The position numbers and the translations under genes were made by a program. A DNA stretch of 42,849 nucleotides, from NCBI GenBank assembly GCA_036003045.1, contig DASYSS010000103.1:1-42849 (forward strand), read 5' to 3'. The notes below the pieces were generated by a model. That model was not told the DNA's origin, did no database searches, and worked only from the letters and a program-made list of their open reading frames with translations. This document shows positions 16,830-26,150 of this stretch, one piece after another; position 1 is the first letter of the stretch; each line of letters opens with the position of its first letter. This stretch comes from Gemmatimonadaceae bacterium. GTDB taxonomy: Bacteria > Gemmatimonadota > Gemmatimonadetes > Gemmatimonadales > Gemmatimonadaceae.

Positions 16830-18815
16830 ATGATCGAACAGACAGCTCCACCGTCCTCGCCCCCATCGTCGAACGGGGACGCGCTCACACTCACCCTTCC
16901 CGACGGCTCGACGCGGCACGTGTCGCGGGGCACGCTCCCCGCCGACGTCGTGCGGTCGATCGGCGAGCGACTGTTGCAAGCGGCCGTCGCCGTGGAAGTG
17001 GACGGCCAGATTCAGGATCTCGCCACGCCGTTGCGCGCCGGCGGCTCGTTTCGCGTTCTCACCGATCGCGACGCGACGTCGTTGAGCGTGCTCCGGCATT
17101 CCGCGGCGCACATGCTGGCCACGGCCGTCAGACGTCTGCGTCCGGACGCGAAGATCGGCTTCGGGCCGGCCATCGACGACGGCTTCTATTACGACTTCGA
17201 AGTCGCCGAGCCGTTCACGCCCGAGGACCTCGCCTCGTTCGAGAACGAGATGCGGAAGGTCTCGGCCGAGAAATACCCCTTCGTTCGCGAAGAGGTGAAC
17301 CGCGCCGAAGCCCAGCGCCGTTTCGTCGACGATCCGCTCAAGCTCGAGCGGTTGTCCGAGCTGCGCGACGACGAGATCATCTCGACGTACACCGACGGTC
17401 CGTTCATCGACCTCTGTCGCGGCCCGCACGTGCCCGACACGTCGCGCGTCAAGCACTTCAAGCTGACGCACACGGCTGGCGCGTATTGGCGCGGCGATTC
17501 GAAACGCCAGATGCTGCAACGCATCTATGGGACGGCGTTCTTCAAGAAGGAAGAATTGGACGCGCACCTCGCCCGCATCGAAGAAGCGAAGAAGCGCGAC
17601 CATCGTTTGCTCGGCAAGCAGCTCGACCTGTTCATGATGCATCCGTTCGCGCCGGGCGCGGTGTTCTGGACGGAGCGGGGCACGGTGCTGTTCAACGCGG
17701 TCACCGATTTCATTCGCGAGCGCCAGCGCGACGATTTCCAAGAGATCAAGACGCCCCTCATGTACAACAAGGGGCTGTGGGAGATCTCGGGGCACTGGGG
17801 CAAGTACCGCGAGAACATGTTCCTGATTCTCGACAGCGAGACGAAGGAGCACGACTTCTCGCTGAAGCCCATGAACTGCCCGTCGCACTATTTGCTCTAT
17901 CTCACGAAGAAGCACTCGTACCGCGAGCTGCCGCTTCGCTACGTGACGTTCGATGTGCTGCACCGGAACGAAGTGACCGGCGCGCTGTCGGGCCTCACAC
18001 GCGTGCGCCAATTCCAGCAGGACGATTGCCACGTCTTCATCACCGAGGATCAGATCAAGGACGAGGTTCGCTTCCTCGTCGAGTTCATCCTCGCCTACTA
18101 CGAGACGTTCGGTCTCACGGCGACCGTGCGGTTCGCCACGCGCCCCGAAGTCCGTATCGGCGACGACGCGTTGTGGGATCACGCCGAGTCGGCGCTGCGG
18201 TCGGCGCTCGACGCGACGGGCATGGTGTATGAGCTCAAGCCGGGCGACGGCGCTTTTTATGGTCCGAAGATTGATTTCGACGTGACCGACTCGATCGGCC
18301 GTGCGTGGCAGCTCGGTACGATCCAGCTCGACTACAACGCGCCGGAGCGTTTCGACCTCGAGTACGTCGGCGAGGACAACTCGACGCACCGCCCCGTCGT
18401 GATCCATCGCGCGGTGAGCGGTTCGCTCGAGCGCTTCATCGCGATCCTCACCGAACATTTCGCCGGCGCGTTCCCCGTCTGGCTCGCGCCGGAGCAGGTG
18501 CGCGTGCTACCGATCACCGACGACTACGCCGAATACGCGCGGAAGGTGCACACCGCCCTGCACGATGCGGGTGTCCGCTCGCACCTCGACGCGCGCGCCG
18601 AGACCCTCAAGTACCGCGTTGCCGAGGGCGCGCGCATGAAGGTGCCGTACATGCTGGTCGTCGGCCGGCGAGAAACGGAGCAGGGCACCGTCGCCGTCAA
18701 CGTGCGCGGCGCGGGCAAAGAGCAAAAGCCGAACGCGATCCCGCTCGACGAGTTCGTGCGGCGGGTCGTGGAGGAGAACCGGTCCCGGTCACTGGTGCTC
18801 GCGGCGCACGCGTAA
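16830..18815 (+). CDS. thrS: Threonyl-tRNA synthetase
   Basis: This is a class II synthetase, 661 residues from the ATG at 16830. A TGS domain covers about 19-80 (LTLTLPDGSTRHVSRG). The editing domain has HSAAHMLATAV (His90, His94) and DLCRGPHV. The catalytic core has the zinc ligand Cys350 in LKPMNCPSHYLLY, motif 2 around RNEVTGALSGLTRVRQFQQDD and motif 3 around RAVSGSLERFIAIL. The anticodon domain is at the C-terminus. The frame stays open upstream to a TTG at 16710 and a GTG at 16800, but that part is Arg/Ala-rich and matches no ThrS N-terminus. The last residues (ENRSRSLVLAAHA) are encoded by DNA resembling the CGGTCAC repeat seen elsewhere. Confidence 0.95.
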   Translation: MIEQTAPPSSPPSSNGDALTLTLPDGSTRHVSRGTLPADVVRSIGERLLQAAVAVEVDGQIQDLATPLRAGGSFRVLTDRDATSLSVLRHSAAHMLATAVRRLRPDAKIGFGPAIDDGFYYDFEVAEPFTPEDLASFENEMRKVSAEKYPFVREEVNRAEAQRRFVDDPLKLERLSELRDDEIISTYTDGPFIDLCRGPHVPDTSRVKHFKLTHTAGAYWRGDSKRQMLQRIYGTAFFKKEELDAHLARIEEAKKRDHRLLGKQLDLFMMHPFAPGAVFWTERGTVLFNAVTDFIRERQRDDFQEIKTPLMYNKGLWEISGHWGKYRENMFLILDSETKEHDFSLKPMNCPSHYLLYLTKKHSYRELPLRYVTFDVLHRNEVTGALSGLTRVRQFQQDDCHVFITEDQIKDEVRFLVEFILAYYETFGLTATVRFATRPEVRIGDDALWDHAESALRSALDATGMVYELKPGDGAFYGPKIDFDVTDSIGRAWQLGTIQLDYNAPERFDLEYVGEDNSTHRPVVIHRAVSGSLERFIAILTEHFAGAFPVWLAPEQVRVLPITDDYAEYARKVHTALHDAGVRSHLDARAETLKYRVAEGARMKVPYMLVVGRRETEQGTVAVNVRGAGKEQKPNAIPLDEFVRRVVEENRSRSLVLAAHA

Positions 18816-18842
18816 CCGTTCGGCCACTATGCTATTTGGGAA

Positions 18843-18956
18843 AATTGAACGCAGATCCCGCAGACTTTGAAAAGCGATCCCGCAGATGAACAGCGAAAGA
18901 ACAAATCGTTGTTTTGTCTGCGGGATTGCCGCTCAAGTCTGCGTCATCTGCGTCCA
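18843..18956. repeat. Long imperfect hairpin repeat, copy 2
   Basis: This is an inverted repeat of about 110 bp between convergent thrS and the second ADOP gene. The left arm begins ATTGAACGCAGATCCCGCAG and the right arm ends with a complementary CTGCGTCATCTGCGT run. An inner GCGATCCCGCAGA pairs with TCTGCGGGATTGC. The outer ends, the inner GCGAT(T/C)CCGCAG motif and the arm spacing match copy 1 at 5893-6000. Between two converging genes it could also stop transcription from both sides. Confidence 0.78.
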
Positions 18957-18999
18957 CATGTTCTTGCCCTGATCAGGAGCCGGCCTCGGAAACCGTCGC

Positions 19000-21669
19000 T
19001 TATTCCGCCCGAATCGCGGTGACGGGATCCACGGCCAGGACTCGTCGTGCCGGCGCCACGCACGCGAGCAGCGACGTCGCGATGAGCACGGCGGCGCCGG
19101 CCCCGAACGACACACGGTCGAGCGGCGACACATTGAAGAGCAGCGTCGCCAACAAGTGCGTCGCCCAGTACGCGCCCGCGAGACCGAACGACGCGCCGAG
19201 CGCGGCGAGCGTCGCTCCGCGTGCGATGACCGTCCTCGCGATTGCCCCGGGCGTCGCGCCGAGCGCCACTCGAATCCCGATCTCGCGCGTGCGCTGCAGC
19301 ACCGAGTACGCCATTACGCCGTACAGTCCAACGGCCGCGAGCACGATCGCGATCAGCGTGAACCCGCTGAGCAACAGCATGACGAACCGCGGCCTCGCCT
19401 GCGAGCCCGCCACGAGCGTCTCCATGCTGGCGACGAACGCCGACTGCATCCGCGGATCGAGCGCGCGCACCAACGATCGAACCGGTCCGGCCGGGTCGAC
19501 GCTTCCGTCGGTTCGGAACATGATCGTCGGCGACGAGTCGCCGCTCCATGGGCTGTAGATCAGAGGCGCCGATGTTTCCGCGACCGGCCCGGTGAGCATC
19601 GCGTCCGAGACGACGCCGACCACCGTCATCCAATCGTCCATCGGCTTGCCCTCGTACACGAGGCGCAGTCGCTGCCCGACCGCCGATCCGGGCCTCCAAT
19701 GCCGGAACGCGTAGCCGGCATTCACGACCACCTCGCGCGAGACTCGAGTGGTGTCGGTGAACGTCCGCCCCTCGACGAAGTGCATCCCCATCGTGCTGAA
19801 GTACGACGGCTCGACGCTGTTCATGTCCACCATGCCCTGCGTCGCGGCATCGGGCGGACGCTCACCCGACAGCTCGAGGGAGCCGACCCGCGTCGTGCGG
19901 CCGTAAGGCCCGACGGACGAGAGCGCGACGTCGCGGACGCCGGGCATCTGCCGCAGCCCCGCCACAATTTGCGAGGTAAACGCTTGCCGCGCGGTCGCGT
20001 CGGCATAGCGCGCGCGAGGCATGAAGACGCCGAGGCTGTAGAGCCGCGACGGCACGAACCCCACGTCCGTCCGTTGGAGATTCAGAATGCTTCGCAGCAG
20101 CAGCGCAGCGCCGACGACGAGCACCCCGGACAGCGCCATCTCGCTCACCACCAGCACCGAACGCAGCCGCTCGGCGCGCTTCGGCGTCGATCCCGAAAGA
20201 CGCCCGCTCGTCAGTGTGTCGCCGGCCGAGCCGCGCGCGAATTGCAGGAGCCCGATCAGCGCGAACCCGACGCTGGTTAGCATCGCCGCCGCGACGGCGG
20301 CCAGCAGGGTCGTCGAGTCGAGTCGCGCGCCGCGAAGCTCCCACAGCTCCGTCGGGCGCGTGCGGACCATCACCGCGAGGGCCGCTTGACCGATCAACAC
20401 ACCAACGGCGCAGCCGCTGCCCGCGAGCACGAGGCTCTCAGTCACCAACTGCCGCCCAAGGCGCCCGCGTCCCGCGCCAAGCGCCGCTCGCACGGCGAAC
20501 TCCCGCCGACGCGCGGCGCCACGGCTCAACACCAAGTGCGCGACGTTCGTGCACGCCACGAGCAGCACGAGGCCCACGGCCACGCACAACATGACGAGGG
20601 AGTCATGGAAGCTGACCGCCTTCGATGGACTCACGATCTGCGTGACCCAAGCGAGATTCTTCTGCCGTCCCAGCACTTCCGAGCGCGCCGCCAACGAGTC
20701 GAGCTCGCGCGCCGCGGCCGCCATCGGCATGTCTCGCTTCAATCGTCCGATCAGCGAAACGCCGACGGTGTTGTTCTCGGCGTCGAGCGGCAGCCAGACA
20801 TCCGGTTCCCCGCCGGCCGCTAACGGCATGCGCAGCGACGCCGGCATCACGCCGATGATCGTGTAGAGCGAGTCATCCAGCGTGATGGCTCGACCAATCA
20901 CGCGATCGTCGCCACCGAATCGCCCCCGCCACAGAGCCTCGGCGAGAAGCACGACGTGAGCGTGGTCGTGTTGCTCTTCGGCCGAAAAATTCCGTCCGCG
21001 GAGCGGATGTTGCCCCGCGAGCGACGCGAACGACGATGAGACCCAGCTCCCCGACAACTGTGAGGGATCGCCCAGCGTCTTCATCATCGTGACGCCGGCG
21101 TGATACGCCTCCAGACTCTCGAGCGATCGGTTGTGCTCTTTCCAAAAGCGCACGAGAGGTGGGGGCGCCGACAGCTGAGCGAAACTCGAAGTGCCCGCGC
21201 TGGCGGTGCGCTCGCGCAGCGCCACGAACACGACGCGATCCGCGTCGCGATAAGGGAGTGCGTGCAGCAGCAGCCGGCTCGCCACGCTGAACACCGCCGT
21301 CGCCGCGCCGATACCGAGTGCGAGCGTGATCACGGCGACCGCCGTCCACCCCTTCTGCCGCTTCAGCGTTCTGAGCGTGAACGCCAAATCCTGCCGCAGG
21401 TCGTCGAACACCTCGGTTCGTCGCATGACGCGCTCCCGGTGTTCCGCGGCCTTCAACAAGCGCGCGCGGGAATCGTTCAGTGCTCCTCCTCCGAATCGAC
21501 GCACCGCTTCGGCGTAGGCCTCGGCCGGCGCACGGCCTTCGGCCAAGAGTTGCTCGGCTCGCAGCATGAGGTGAAGCTGAATCTCATCCTCGACCTCGCG
21601 CTCCCACCGGTCGCGGCGCCCTCCCCGCAGAGCGAGCGCGAACGCGCGCCGAATCCCGTCGCGGATCAT
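19000..21669 (-). CDS. ADOP-type ABC transporter permease (second of pair)
   Basis: This is an 889-residue permease of the ADOP (acidobacterial duplicated orphan permease) type. A short N-terminal prefix domain (about 1-85, RDRWEREVEDEIQLHLMLRAEQL) is typical of PadR-linked permeases. The first membrane helix is at about 109-131, followed by a MacB-type periplasmic domain. Two FtsX-type blocks come next, the first around DSLVMLCVAVGLVLLVACTNVAHLVL and the last near the C-terminus with QRTREIGIRVALGATPG. The open frame extends to 22296, but the ATG at 21667-21669 overlaps the preceding gene's stop by 4 bp and starts with the same MIR-GIRR as its partner. No ABC ATPase is adjacent. Confidence 0.9.
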   Translation of the reverse strand: MIRDGIRRAFALALRGGRRDRWEREVEDEIQLHLMLRAEQLLAEGRAPAEAYAEAVRRFGGGALNDSRARLLKAAEHRERVMRRTEVFDDLRQDLAFTLRTLKRQKGWTAVAVITLALGIGAATAVFSVASRLLLHALPYRDADRVVFVALRERTASAGTSSFAQLSAPPPLVRFWKEHNRSLESLEAYHAGVTMMKTLGDPSQLSGSWVSSSFASLAGQHPLRGRNFSAEEQHDHAHVVLLAEALWRGRFGGDDRVIGRAITLDDSLYTIIGVMPASLRMPLAAGGEPDVWLPLDAENNTVGVSLIGRLKRDMPMAAAARELDSLAARSEVLGRQKNLAWVTQIVSPSKAVSFHDSLVMLCVAVGLVLLVACTNVAHLVLSRGAARRREFAVRAALGAGRGRLGRQLVTESLVLAGSGCAVGVLIGQAALAVMVRTRPTELWELRGARLDSTTLLAAVAAAMLTSVGFALIGLLQFARGSAGDTLTSGRLSGSTPKRAERLRSVLVVSEMALSGVLVVGAALLLRSILNLQRTDVGFVPSRLYSLGVFMPRARYADATARQAFTSQIVAGLRQMPGVRDVALSSVGPYGRTTRVGSLELSGERPPDAATQGMVDMNSVEPSYFSTMGMHFVEGRTFTDTTRVSREVVVNAGYAFRHWRPGSAVGQRLRLVYEGKPMDDWMTVVGVVSDAMLTGPVAETSAPLIYSPWSGDSSPTIMFRTDGSVDPAGPVRSLVRALDPRMQSAFVASMETLVAGSQARPRFVMLLLSGFTLIAIVLAAVGLYGVMAYSVLQRTREIGIRVALGATPGAIARTVIARGATLAALGASFGLAGAYWATHLLATLLFNVSPLDRVSFGAGAAVLIATSLLACVAPARRVLAVDPVTAIRAE

Positions 21670-24335
21670 TCGGCGCGAATCGCCGTCATCGGATCGACGG
21701 CGAGCGCTCGCCGCGCGGGCACGACGCACGCCACGAGCGCCGCACCGACGAGCACGATCGCACCCAGCGCGAACGAGACCGGGTCCAGCCGTTCGATCCC
21801 GTGCAATTGCGTCTGGATCAGCTTCGTTCCCCAGCCCGCGATCACGAGGCCGACGATCGCGCCCGTGACCGCCAGCGCGGCGCCGCGGACGAGAACACTC
21901 TTCACGACTCGCGCGCTCGATGCCCCGAGGGCGACCCGGATCCCAATCTCGCGCGTCTGCTGCGTCACCGTGTACGACATAACGCCGAACAACCCGACGG
22001 CCGCCAGTAGCAACCCGAGCGCGCCGAACACGCTCATGATCATCGTCACGAAGCGCGGCCCCGACAGCGACCGGGAGAGAAACGCTTCTGTGCCGTCGAT
22101 CGCGATGGGACCTACGCCCAGCTGGCGCCCGATGTCCGTTGCCGCCTTGAGCGCGGCAGCGCCGCCTTCCGCGCGCGCCAATATCGTTTGAGCGCGGCGG
22201 CTCGAGTCGACGGCCATGTAGAGGAACGGTGCGCTCGATTCCGTGAGTGGTCCGGTCGTCATCGCGTCGTTGGCGACGCCCACGATGGTCCACCACGGAG
22301 TGCTGTCGCTGCCGTTGATGCTGTCGCTGTCGGCGATGCGGACGCGATGTCCAATCGCCTCGCCGGGCTTCCAGTGTTTGCGCGCGAAACCCTCATTGAC
22401 GATCACTTCGCGAGCCGACCCCGTCGTATCGTGAAACCCGGCACCCTCACGAAGCGAGATTCCCATCGTCGAGAAGTAGTTCGTGTGCACGTACAGGACG
22501 TCGGTAAACGACATCGCTGTCTTGGGCGGCGGCGGCTCGCCCTCGATTTCGAACCGTCCCACGCTGAACCACCGCGAGCCCGGCGCGGCGCGGGCGGTCG
22601 TCACCGCGCGCACACCCGGCAATTGTCTGATGCGCTCGGCCAGCTCGTCGAGCGCCAACGTGCGTGCCGCGGGCGACAATGTACGCGCCCGGCCTCCGAG
22701 GTCGATCGCGTAGAGGCCGCGCGGATCGAACCCGAGATTCGTGTGCTGCAAACTCGAGAGGCTCCTGACGACGAGTGCCGCGCCGACGACGAGCATCGCC
22801 GACAATGCCATCTCGCTCACCACGAGCACCGCGCGCGCGCGCCGATGGCTTCGTCCTGCGGACGCGGAGAGCGCTCCCGACTTGAGTGTATCGTGCGCAG
22901 ACGATCGAGACGATTGCATCGCGCCGAGAACGCCGAAGATCAGGCCGCTCACCACCGCCACGGCGATCGCGAGGCCAACGGTGGTCGCGTCCAGATGAGC
23001 CGCCTTGAGCTCGTCGTGCGACGACGGTCGCAAAGCGATCATTGCCCGCAACCCGAGCCAACCGGCTCCGGTGCCCACCACGGCTCCGGCGCTCGACAAC
23101 AAGAGGCTTTCCGTCAGCAGTTGGCGAAACAACCGGCCGCTTCCCGCCCCGAGCGCGGCGCGGACCGCCATCTCCCGCCGACGCGTCGCCGAACGAGCGA
23201 GCAGCAGGTGCGCCACGTTGACGCACGCCACCAGCAGCACCAGGCCGACAGCCGCGGTGAGCAACAAGAGCGAATCGCGGAACCGCACCTCTTCGGCCGG
23301 CGTCGTCACGACGGCGCGGAATGGGAGATCGCCGACTGAAGAGGCGCCCACGCGCGGCGCGCGCTTGCTGATCTCGTCGAGCTCGTGCACCGCGCTCGCC
23401 TTCGACGCGCCGCGTCGGAGTCGCGCGATGACTTGGCCGGCCATCTTGTCATCGCGAAGGTCGAACGGCAGCCACACGTCGGTCGGACGCGTGCCCGCCG
23501 CGCCGACGCGAAGCGACGCGGGCATCACGCCCACGACCATGTAGCTGGAGTCGCCGAGCGTCATGATTTGGCCGAGGACTCTCTTGTCGGACCCGAGGCG
23601 CTCGCGCCAGAACGCCTCGCCCAACAGCACGACGTGGCCACCGGCGCGAATGTCGTTGTCCGTGAACATCCGGCCGAGCAACGGCCGTTCGCCGGCGAAT
23701 GCGGCGAATGTCGGAAGCACCGCGGTCGCGCGAACACTGCTGGGATCGCCGGTCGTGGTCTTGAGATCCAGCTGCCGCGTCCGCGTGGCCTGCATGTCCT
23801 CCAACTCGCGCGAGCTCTTCATCCAATCGCGGATGGCGGATGCCCCCGGCATGATGCTCACGGAGACGCCCGTGTTGTTGCCGCTCGTCGGTTGTTGCGA
23901 GATGTAGACGATCCGGCTGGCGTCGGGAAAGGGAAGCGGGTGGAGCAGCATCGTGCTGACGACACTGAACACCGCCGTCGTCGCGCCGATGCCAAGCGCC
24001 AACGTGGCGATCGTGATTGCCGTCCACGCCTTCTGTCGTCCTAGCGTGCGCAGCGCGAACGCGAGATCCTGCCGCGCATCCGCGAGGAATTCCGTGCGTT
24101 GCATGCGTGTCTCCCGGTGGTGTGCCGCGTCCAGCATCTTCGTGCGCGATTCGAGGAGCGGGCCGAATCGGCGGACCGCTTCCTGCCGCGCGTCGTCGGC
24201 CGACATCCCCGCGGCCGCGAGCTGCTCGGCGCGCAGCGCGAGGTGGAGCGTGATCTCGTCCTCGACCTCCCGCTCCCAGCGGTCGCGCCGGCGAAGCGCG
24301 AGGTCGAAGACGCGCCGAATTCCGTTTCGAATCAC
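21666..24335 (-). CDS. ADOP-type ABC transporter permease (first of pair)
   Basis: This is an 889-residue permease, exactly the length of its neighbour. It has the same order of parts: prefix domain (about 1-80, RDRWEREVEDEITLHLALRAEQL), a membrane helix at about 105-130, a MacB-like periplasmic domain, a central FtsX block (LLLLTAAVGLVLLVACVNVAHLLLARSATRRREMAVRAALG) and a C-terminal block (QQTREIGIRVALGASSA). The two differ widely in the periplasmic parts. The frame continues upstream, but the GTG at 24333-24335 overlaps the padR stop by 4 bp and yields the family N-terminus MIRNGIRR. The pair presumably forms one membrane complex, with an ATPase encoded elsewhere. Confidence 0.9.
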   Translation of the reverse strand: MIRNGIRRVFDLALRRRDRWEREVEDEITLHLALRAEQLAAAGMSADDARQEAVRRFGPLLESRTKMLDAAHHRETRMQRTEFLADARQDLAFALRTLGRQKAWTAITIATLALGIGATTAVFSVVSTMLLHPLPFPDASRIVYISQQPTSGNNTGVSVSIMPGASAIRDWMKSSRELEDMQATRTRQLDLKTTTGDPSSVRATAVLPTFAAFAGERPLLGRMFTDNDIRAGGHVVLLGEAFWRERLGSDKRVLGQIMTLGDSSYMVVGVMPASLRVGAAGTRPTDVWLPFDLRDDKMAGQVIARLRRGASKASAVHELDEISKRAPRVGASSVGDLPFRAVVTTPAEEVRFRDSLLLLTAAVGLVLLVACVNVAHLLLARSATRRREMAVRAALGAGSGRLFRQLLTESLLLSSAGAVVGTGAGWLGLRAMIALRPSSHDELKAAHLDATTVGLAIAVAVVSGLIFGVLGAMQSSRSSAHDTLKSGALSASAGRSHRRARAVLVVSEMALSAMLVVGAALVVRSLSSLQHTNLGFDPRGLYAIDLGGRARTLSPAARTLALDELAERIRQLPGVRAVTTARAAPGSRWFSVGRFEIEGEPPPPKTAMSFTDVLYVHTNYFSTMGISLREGAGFHDTTGSAREVIVNEGFARKHWKPGEAIGHRVRIADSDSINGSDSTPWWTIVGVANDAMTTGPLTESSAPFLYMAVDSSRRAQTILARAEGGAAALKAATDIGRQLGVGPIAIDGTEAFLSRSLSGPRFVTMIMSVFGALGLLLAAVGLFGVMSYTVTQQTREIGIRVALGASSARVVKSVLVRGAALAVTGAIVGLVIAGWGTKLIQTQLHGIERLDPVSFALGAIVLVGAALVACVVPARRALAVDPMTAIRAE

Positions 24336-24688
24336 CGCGTCGCGCTCGCGTCCGGCACCGGTGGAGGCGCGGTGAGAATCGTCGTGACGGTCTCGGCGTA
24401 CTGCATCCAGCTCTTCGTTTCGCTTCGAAGATGCGTGCGCCCCGCCGGCGTGAGCTTGTAGTACCGGGCGCGGCGGTTGTTTTCCGTCACGCCCCACTCC
24501 GCGGCGAGCAATCCGCGCTCCTCGAGGCGATACACCGCCTGGTACAACGCCGAGTCGTCGACGTCGAGCGATCCCCCCGCCGCGCGCTCGAGCCACGAGA
24601 CAATCTCGAATCCGTGCATCGGACTCCAGGTGACTGCGCGGAGCACGAGGAGGTCGAGGGTGCCTTTCAGAACAGGGAGTCGGCTCAT
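24332..24688 (-). CDS. PadR-family transcriptional regulator
   Basis: This is a 118-residue protein. The winged-helix core LKGTLDLLVLRAVTWSPMHGFEIVSWLERAAGG, followed by SALYQAVYRLEERGLLAAEWGVTENNRRARYYKLTPAGR, is diagnostic of PadR. PadR genes in this phylum are commonly placed upstream of ADOP permeases and probably repress them. I start it at the ATG 24686-24688, which gives MSRLPVLKGTLDLL; a TTG at 24736 is in frame but adds residues with no family likeness. No Shine-Dalgarno is visible. The intergenic region upstream is filled with octamer repeats, which may overlap its operator. Confidence 0.93.
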   Translation of the reverse strand: MSRLPVLKGTLDLLVLRAVTWSPMHGFEIVSWLERAAGGSLDVDDSALYQAVYRLEERGLLAAEWGVTENNRRARYYKLTPAGRTHLRSETKSWMQYAETVTTILTAPPPVPDASATR

Positions 24689-24746
24689 TGGAGAGGCTCT
24701 ATGGAGAGTCTGGATGGAGAATGCCGGCACTGGCAAGTTTCGTCAA

Positions 24747-24872
24747 GTGGGTGGACGGGTGGACGGGTGGACGGGTGGACGGGTGGACAGCTGCGACGCT
24801 CTGCGTGGTATCACCGGCCCACCGGCCCACCGGCCCACCGGCCACCCGTTCATCCGTCCACCCGTCCACCTA
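24747..24872. repeat. Octamer repeat arrays in opposed orientation in a divergent promoter region
   Basis: Bases 24751-24788 are nearly five copies of the 8-bp unit GTGGACGG. Bases 24818-24841 are three copies of CCCACCGG. Bases 24851-24870 are CCGTCCAC units, the complement of the first array. The left and right arrays can therefore pair as a stem. The element fills the gap between divergent padR and the thiolase gene, only 11 bases from the thiolase ATG. Confidence 0.9.
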
Positions 24873-24882
24873 TCTTTCCCTC

Positions 24883-26094
24883 ATGTCCGATCCAACTCGC
24901 ACCCCAGTCATCGTTTCCGCAGCCCGAACCCCAATCGGCCGGTTCCTGGGCGGACTTTCCCCGTTGACCGCCCCCGAGCTCGGCGCGGTCGCGATTCGAG
25001 CCGCTGTTCAACGTGCCGGGATCGATCCCGGCGACGTCGAAGAAGTCATCATGGGCAACGTCATTCAGGGTGGCGTCGGGCAGGCGCCCGCTCGGCAGGC
25101 GCAGATCAAGGCGGGCATCCCCGCCAGCGTCTCCGCGATGACGGTGAACAAGGTCTGCGGCTCCGGCCTCAAGGCCGTCATGCTCGCGGCGCAGGCGATC
25201 AAGGCCGGCGATCGCGAAGTAGTCGTCGCCGGGGGACAGGAGTCGATGTCCAACGCGCCGTACTACGTCTATGGAATGCGCGGCGGCGTGAAGGCGGGCG
25301 ACCAGACGATGGTCGACGGCATGATCAAAGATGGACTCTGGTGTGCCTTCTGCGACGTGCACATGGGGCGGCACGCCGAATACACCGCGAAAAAGGCCGG
25401 CGTGACACGCGAAGCGCAGGACGAGTTCGCCGCCGCGTCGCACCGCAAGGCTGTCGCGGCCATCGACGCGGGCAAGTTCAAGAACGAGATCGCTCCGGTC
25501 ACGATCGCGAGCAAAAAGGGAAACACGATCGTCGACACCGACGAGGGTCCGCGGCGCGACACGAGCGTCGAAGCGCTCGGCAAACTGCGTCCCGCATTTC
25601 CGAACAAGGACGGATCGACGGCGGACCTCAGCGTCACGGCAGGCAACGCGCCGGGCTTGAACGATGGCGGAGCCGCGCTGGTGGTCGCGTCCGAAGCGTT
25701 CGCCAAGGCCCGCAACCTGCCGATCCTCGCGCGCATCGACGCGTATGCGACAGGAGCGGTCGAGCCGCAAGAGCTTTTCTTCGCGCCAATTCTCGCCGTG
25801 AAGAACTTGATGGCGAAAGAGAACTCGAAGATCGGCGACTACGACCTGATCGAAGCCAACGAAGCGTTCGCTTCCCAGTCGATTGCCGACGGCGAAGGCC
25901 TCGGGTGGGACTGGAGCCGCGTCAACGTGAACGGCGGGGCGATTGCGCTCGGCCATCCAATCGGGGCCAGCGGCGCTCGCGTCCTGACGACTTTGCTCTT
26001 TGCGCTCCAAGACCGTGGACTCCGGCGCGGTTTGGCCACACTTTGTCTGGGCGGAGGCGACGCCGTCGCCCTCAGCGTGACTCGAATGAACTGA
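24883..26094 (+). CDS. Acetyl-CoA C-acetyltransferase (thiolase)
   Basis: This is a 403-residue thiolase. The nucleophile is Cys92 in VNKVCGSGLKAV. The catalytic His is in GGAIALGHPIGASGAR (His358), and the second Cys is in LCLGGGDAVAL (Cys388). It condenses two acetyl-CoA to acetoacetyl-CoA or cleaves the product. With the downstream 3-hydroxybutyryl-CoA and acyl-CoA dehydrogenases it fits short-chain acyl-CoA metabolism. The frame continues upstream to 24688 through the octamer arrays, but the ATG at 24883 gives the family N-terminus MSDPTRTPVIVSAARTPIG. No Shine-Dalgarno is visible; the 5' leader is octamer repeat. Confidence 0.95.
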   Translation: MSDPTRTPVIVSAARTPIGRFLGGLSPLTAPELGAVAIRAAVQRAGIDPGDVEEVIMGNVIQGGVGQAPARQAQIKAGIPASVSAMTVNKVCGSGLKAVMLAAQAIKAGDREVVVAGGQESMSNAPYYVYGMRGGVKAGDQTMVDGMIKDGLWCAFCDVHMGRHAEYTAKKAGVTREAQDEFAAASHRKAVAAIDAGKFKNEIAPVTIASKKGNTIVDTDEGPRRDTSVEALGKLRPAFPNKDGSTADLSVTAGNAPGLNDGGAALVVASEAFAKARNLPILARIDAYATGAVEPQELFFAPILAVKNLMAKENSKIGDYDLIEANEAFASQSIADGEGLGWDWSRVNVNGGAIALGHPIGASGARVLTTLLFALQDRGLRRGLATLCLGGGDAVALSVTRMN

Positions 26095-26109
26095 CTGTCG
26101 TTCGCGGTG

Positions 26110-26144
26110 CCGGCCCACCGGCTCACCGGCCTACCTGCCTACCG
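26110..26144. repeat. Four octamer repeats before bioY
   Basis: Four successive 8-bp units related to CCGGCCCA run from 26110 to 26141, followed by CCG. They end 6 bases before the bioY ATG. The phase is exact although single bases vary. Confidence 0.85.
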
Positions 26145-26150
26145 ATCCGC

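Noticed and set aside
21670-22296. Longer N-terminus for the second ADOP permease
   Set aside because: It lies over the first permease gene out of frame; the ATG at 21669 gives the same N-terminus as its partner.
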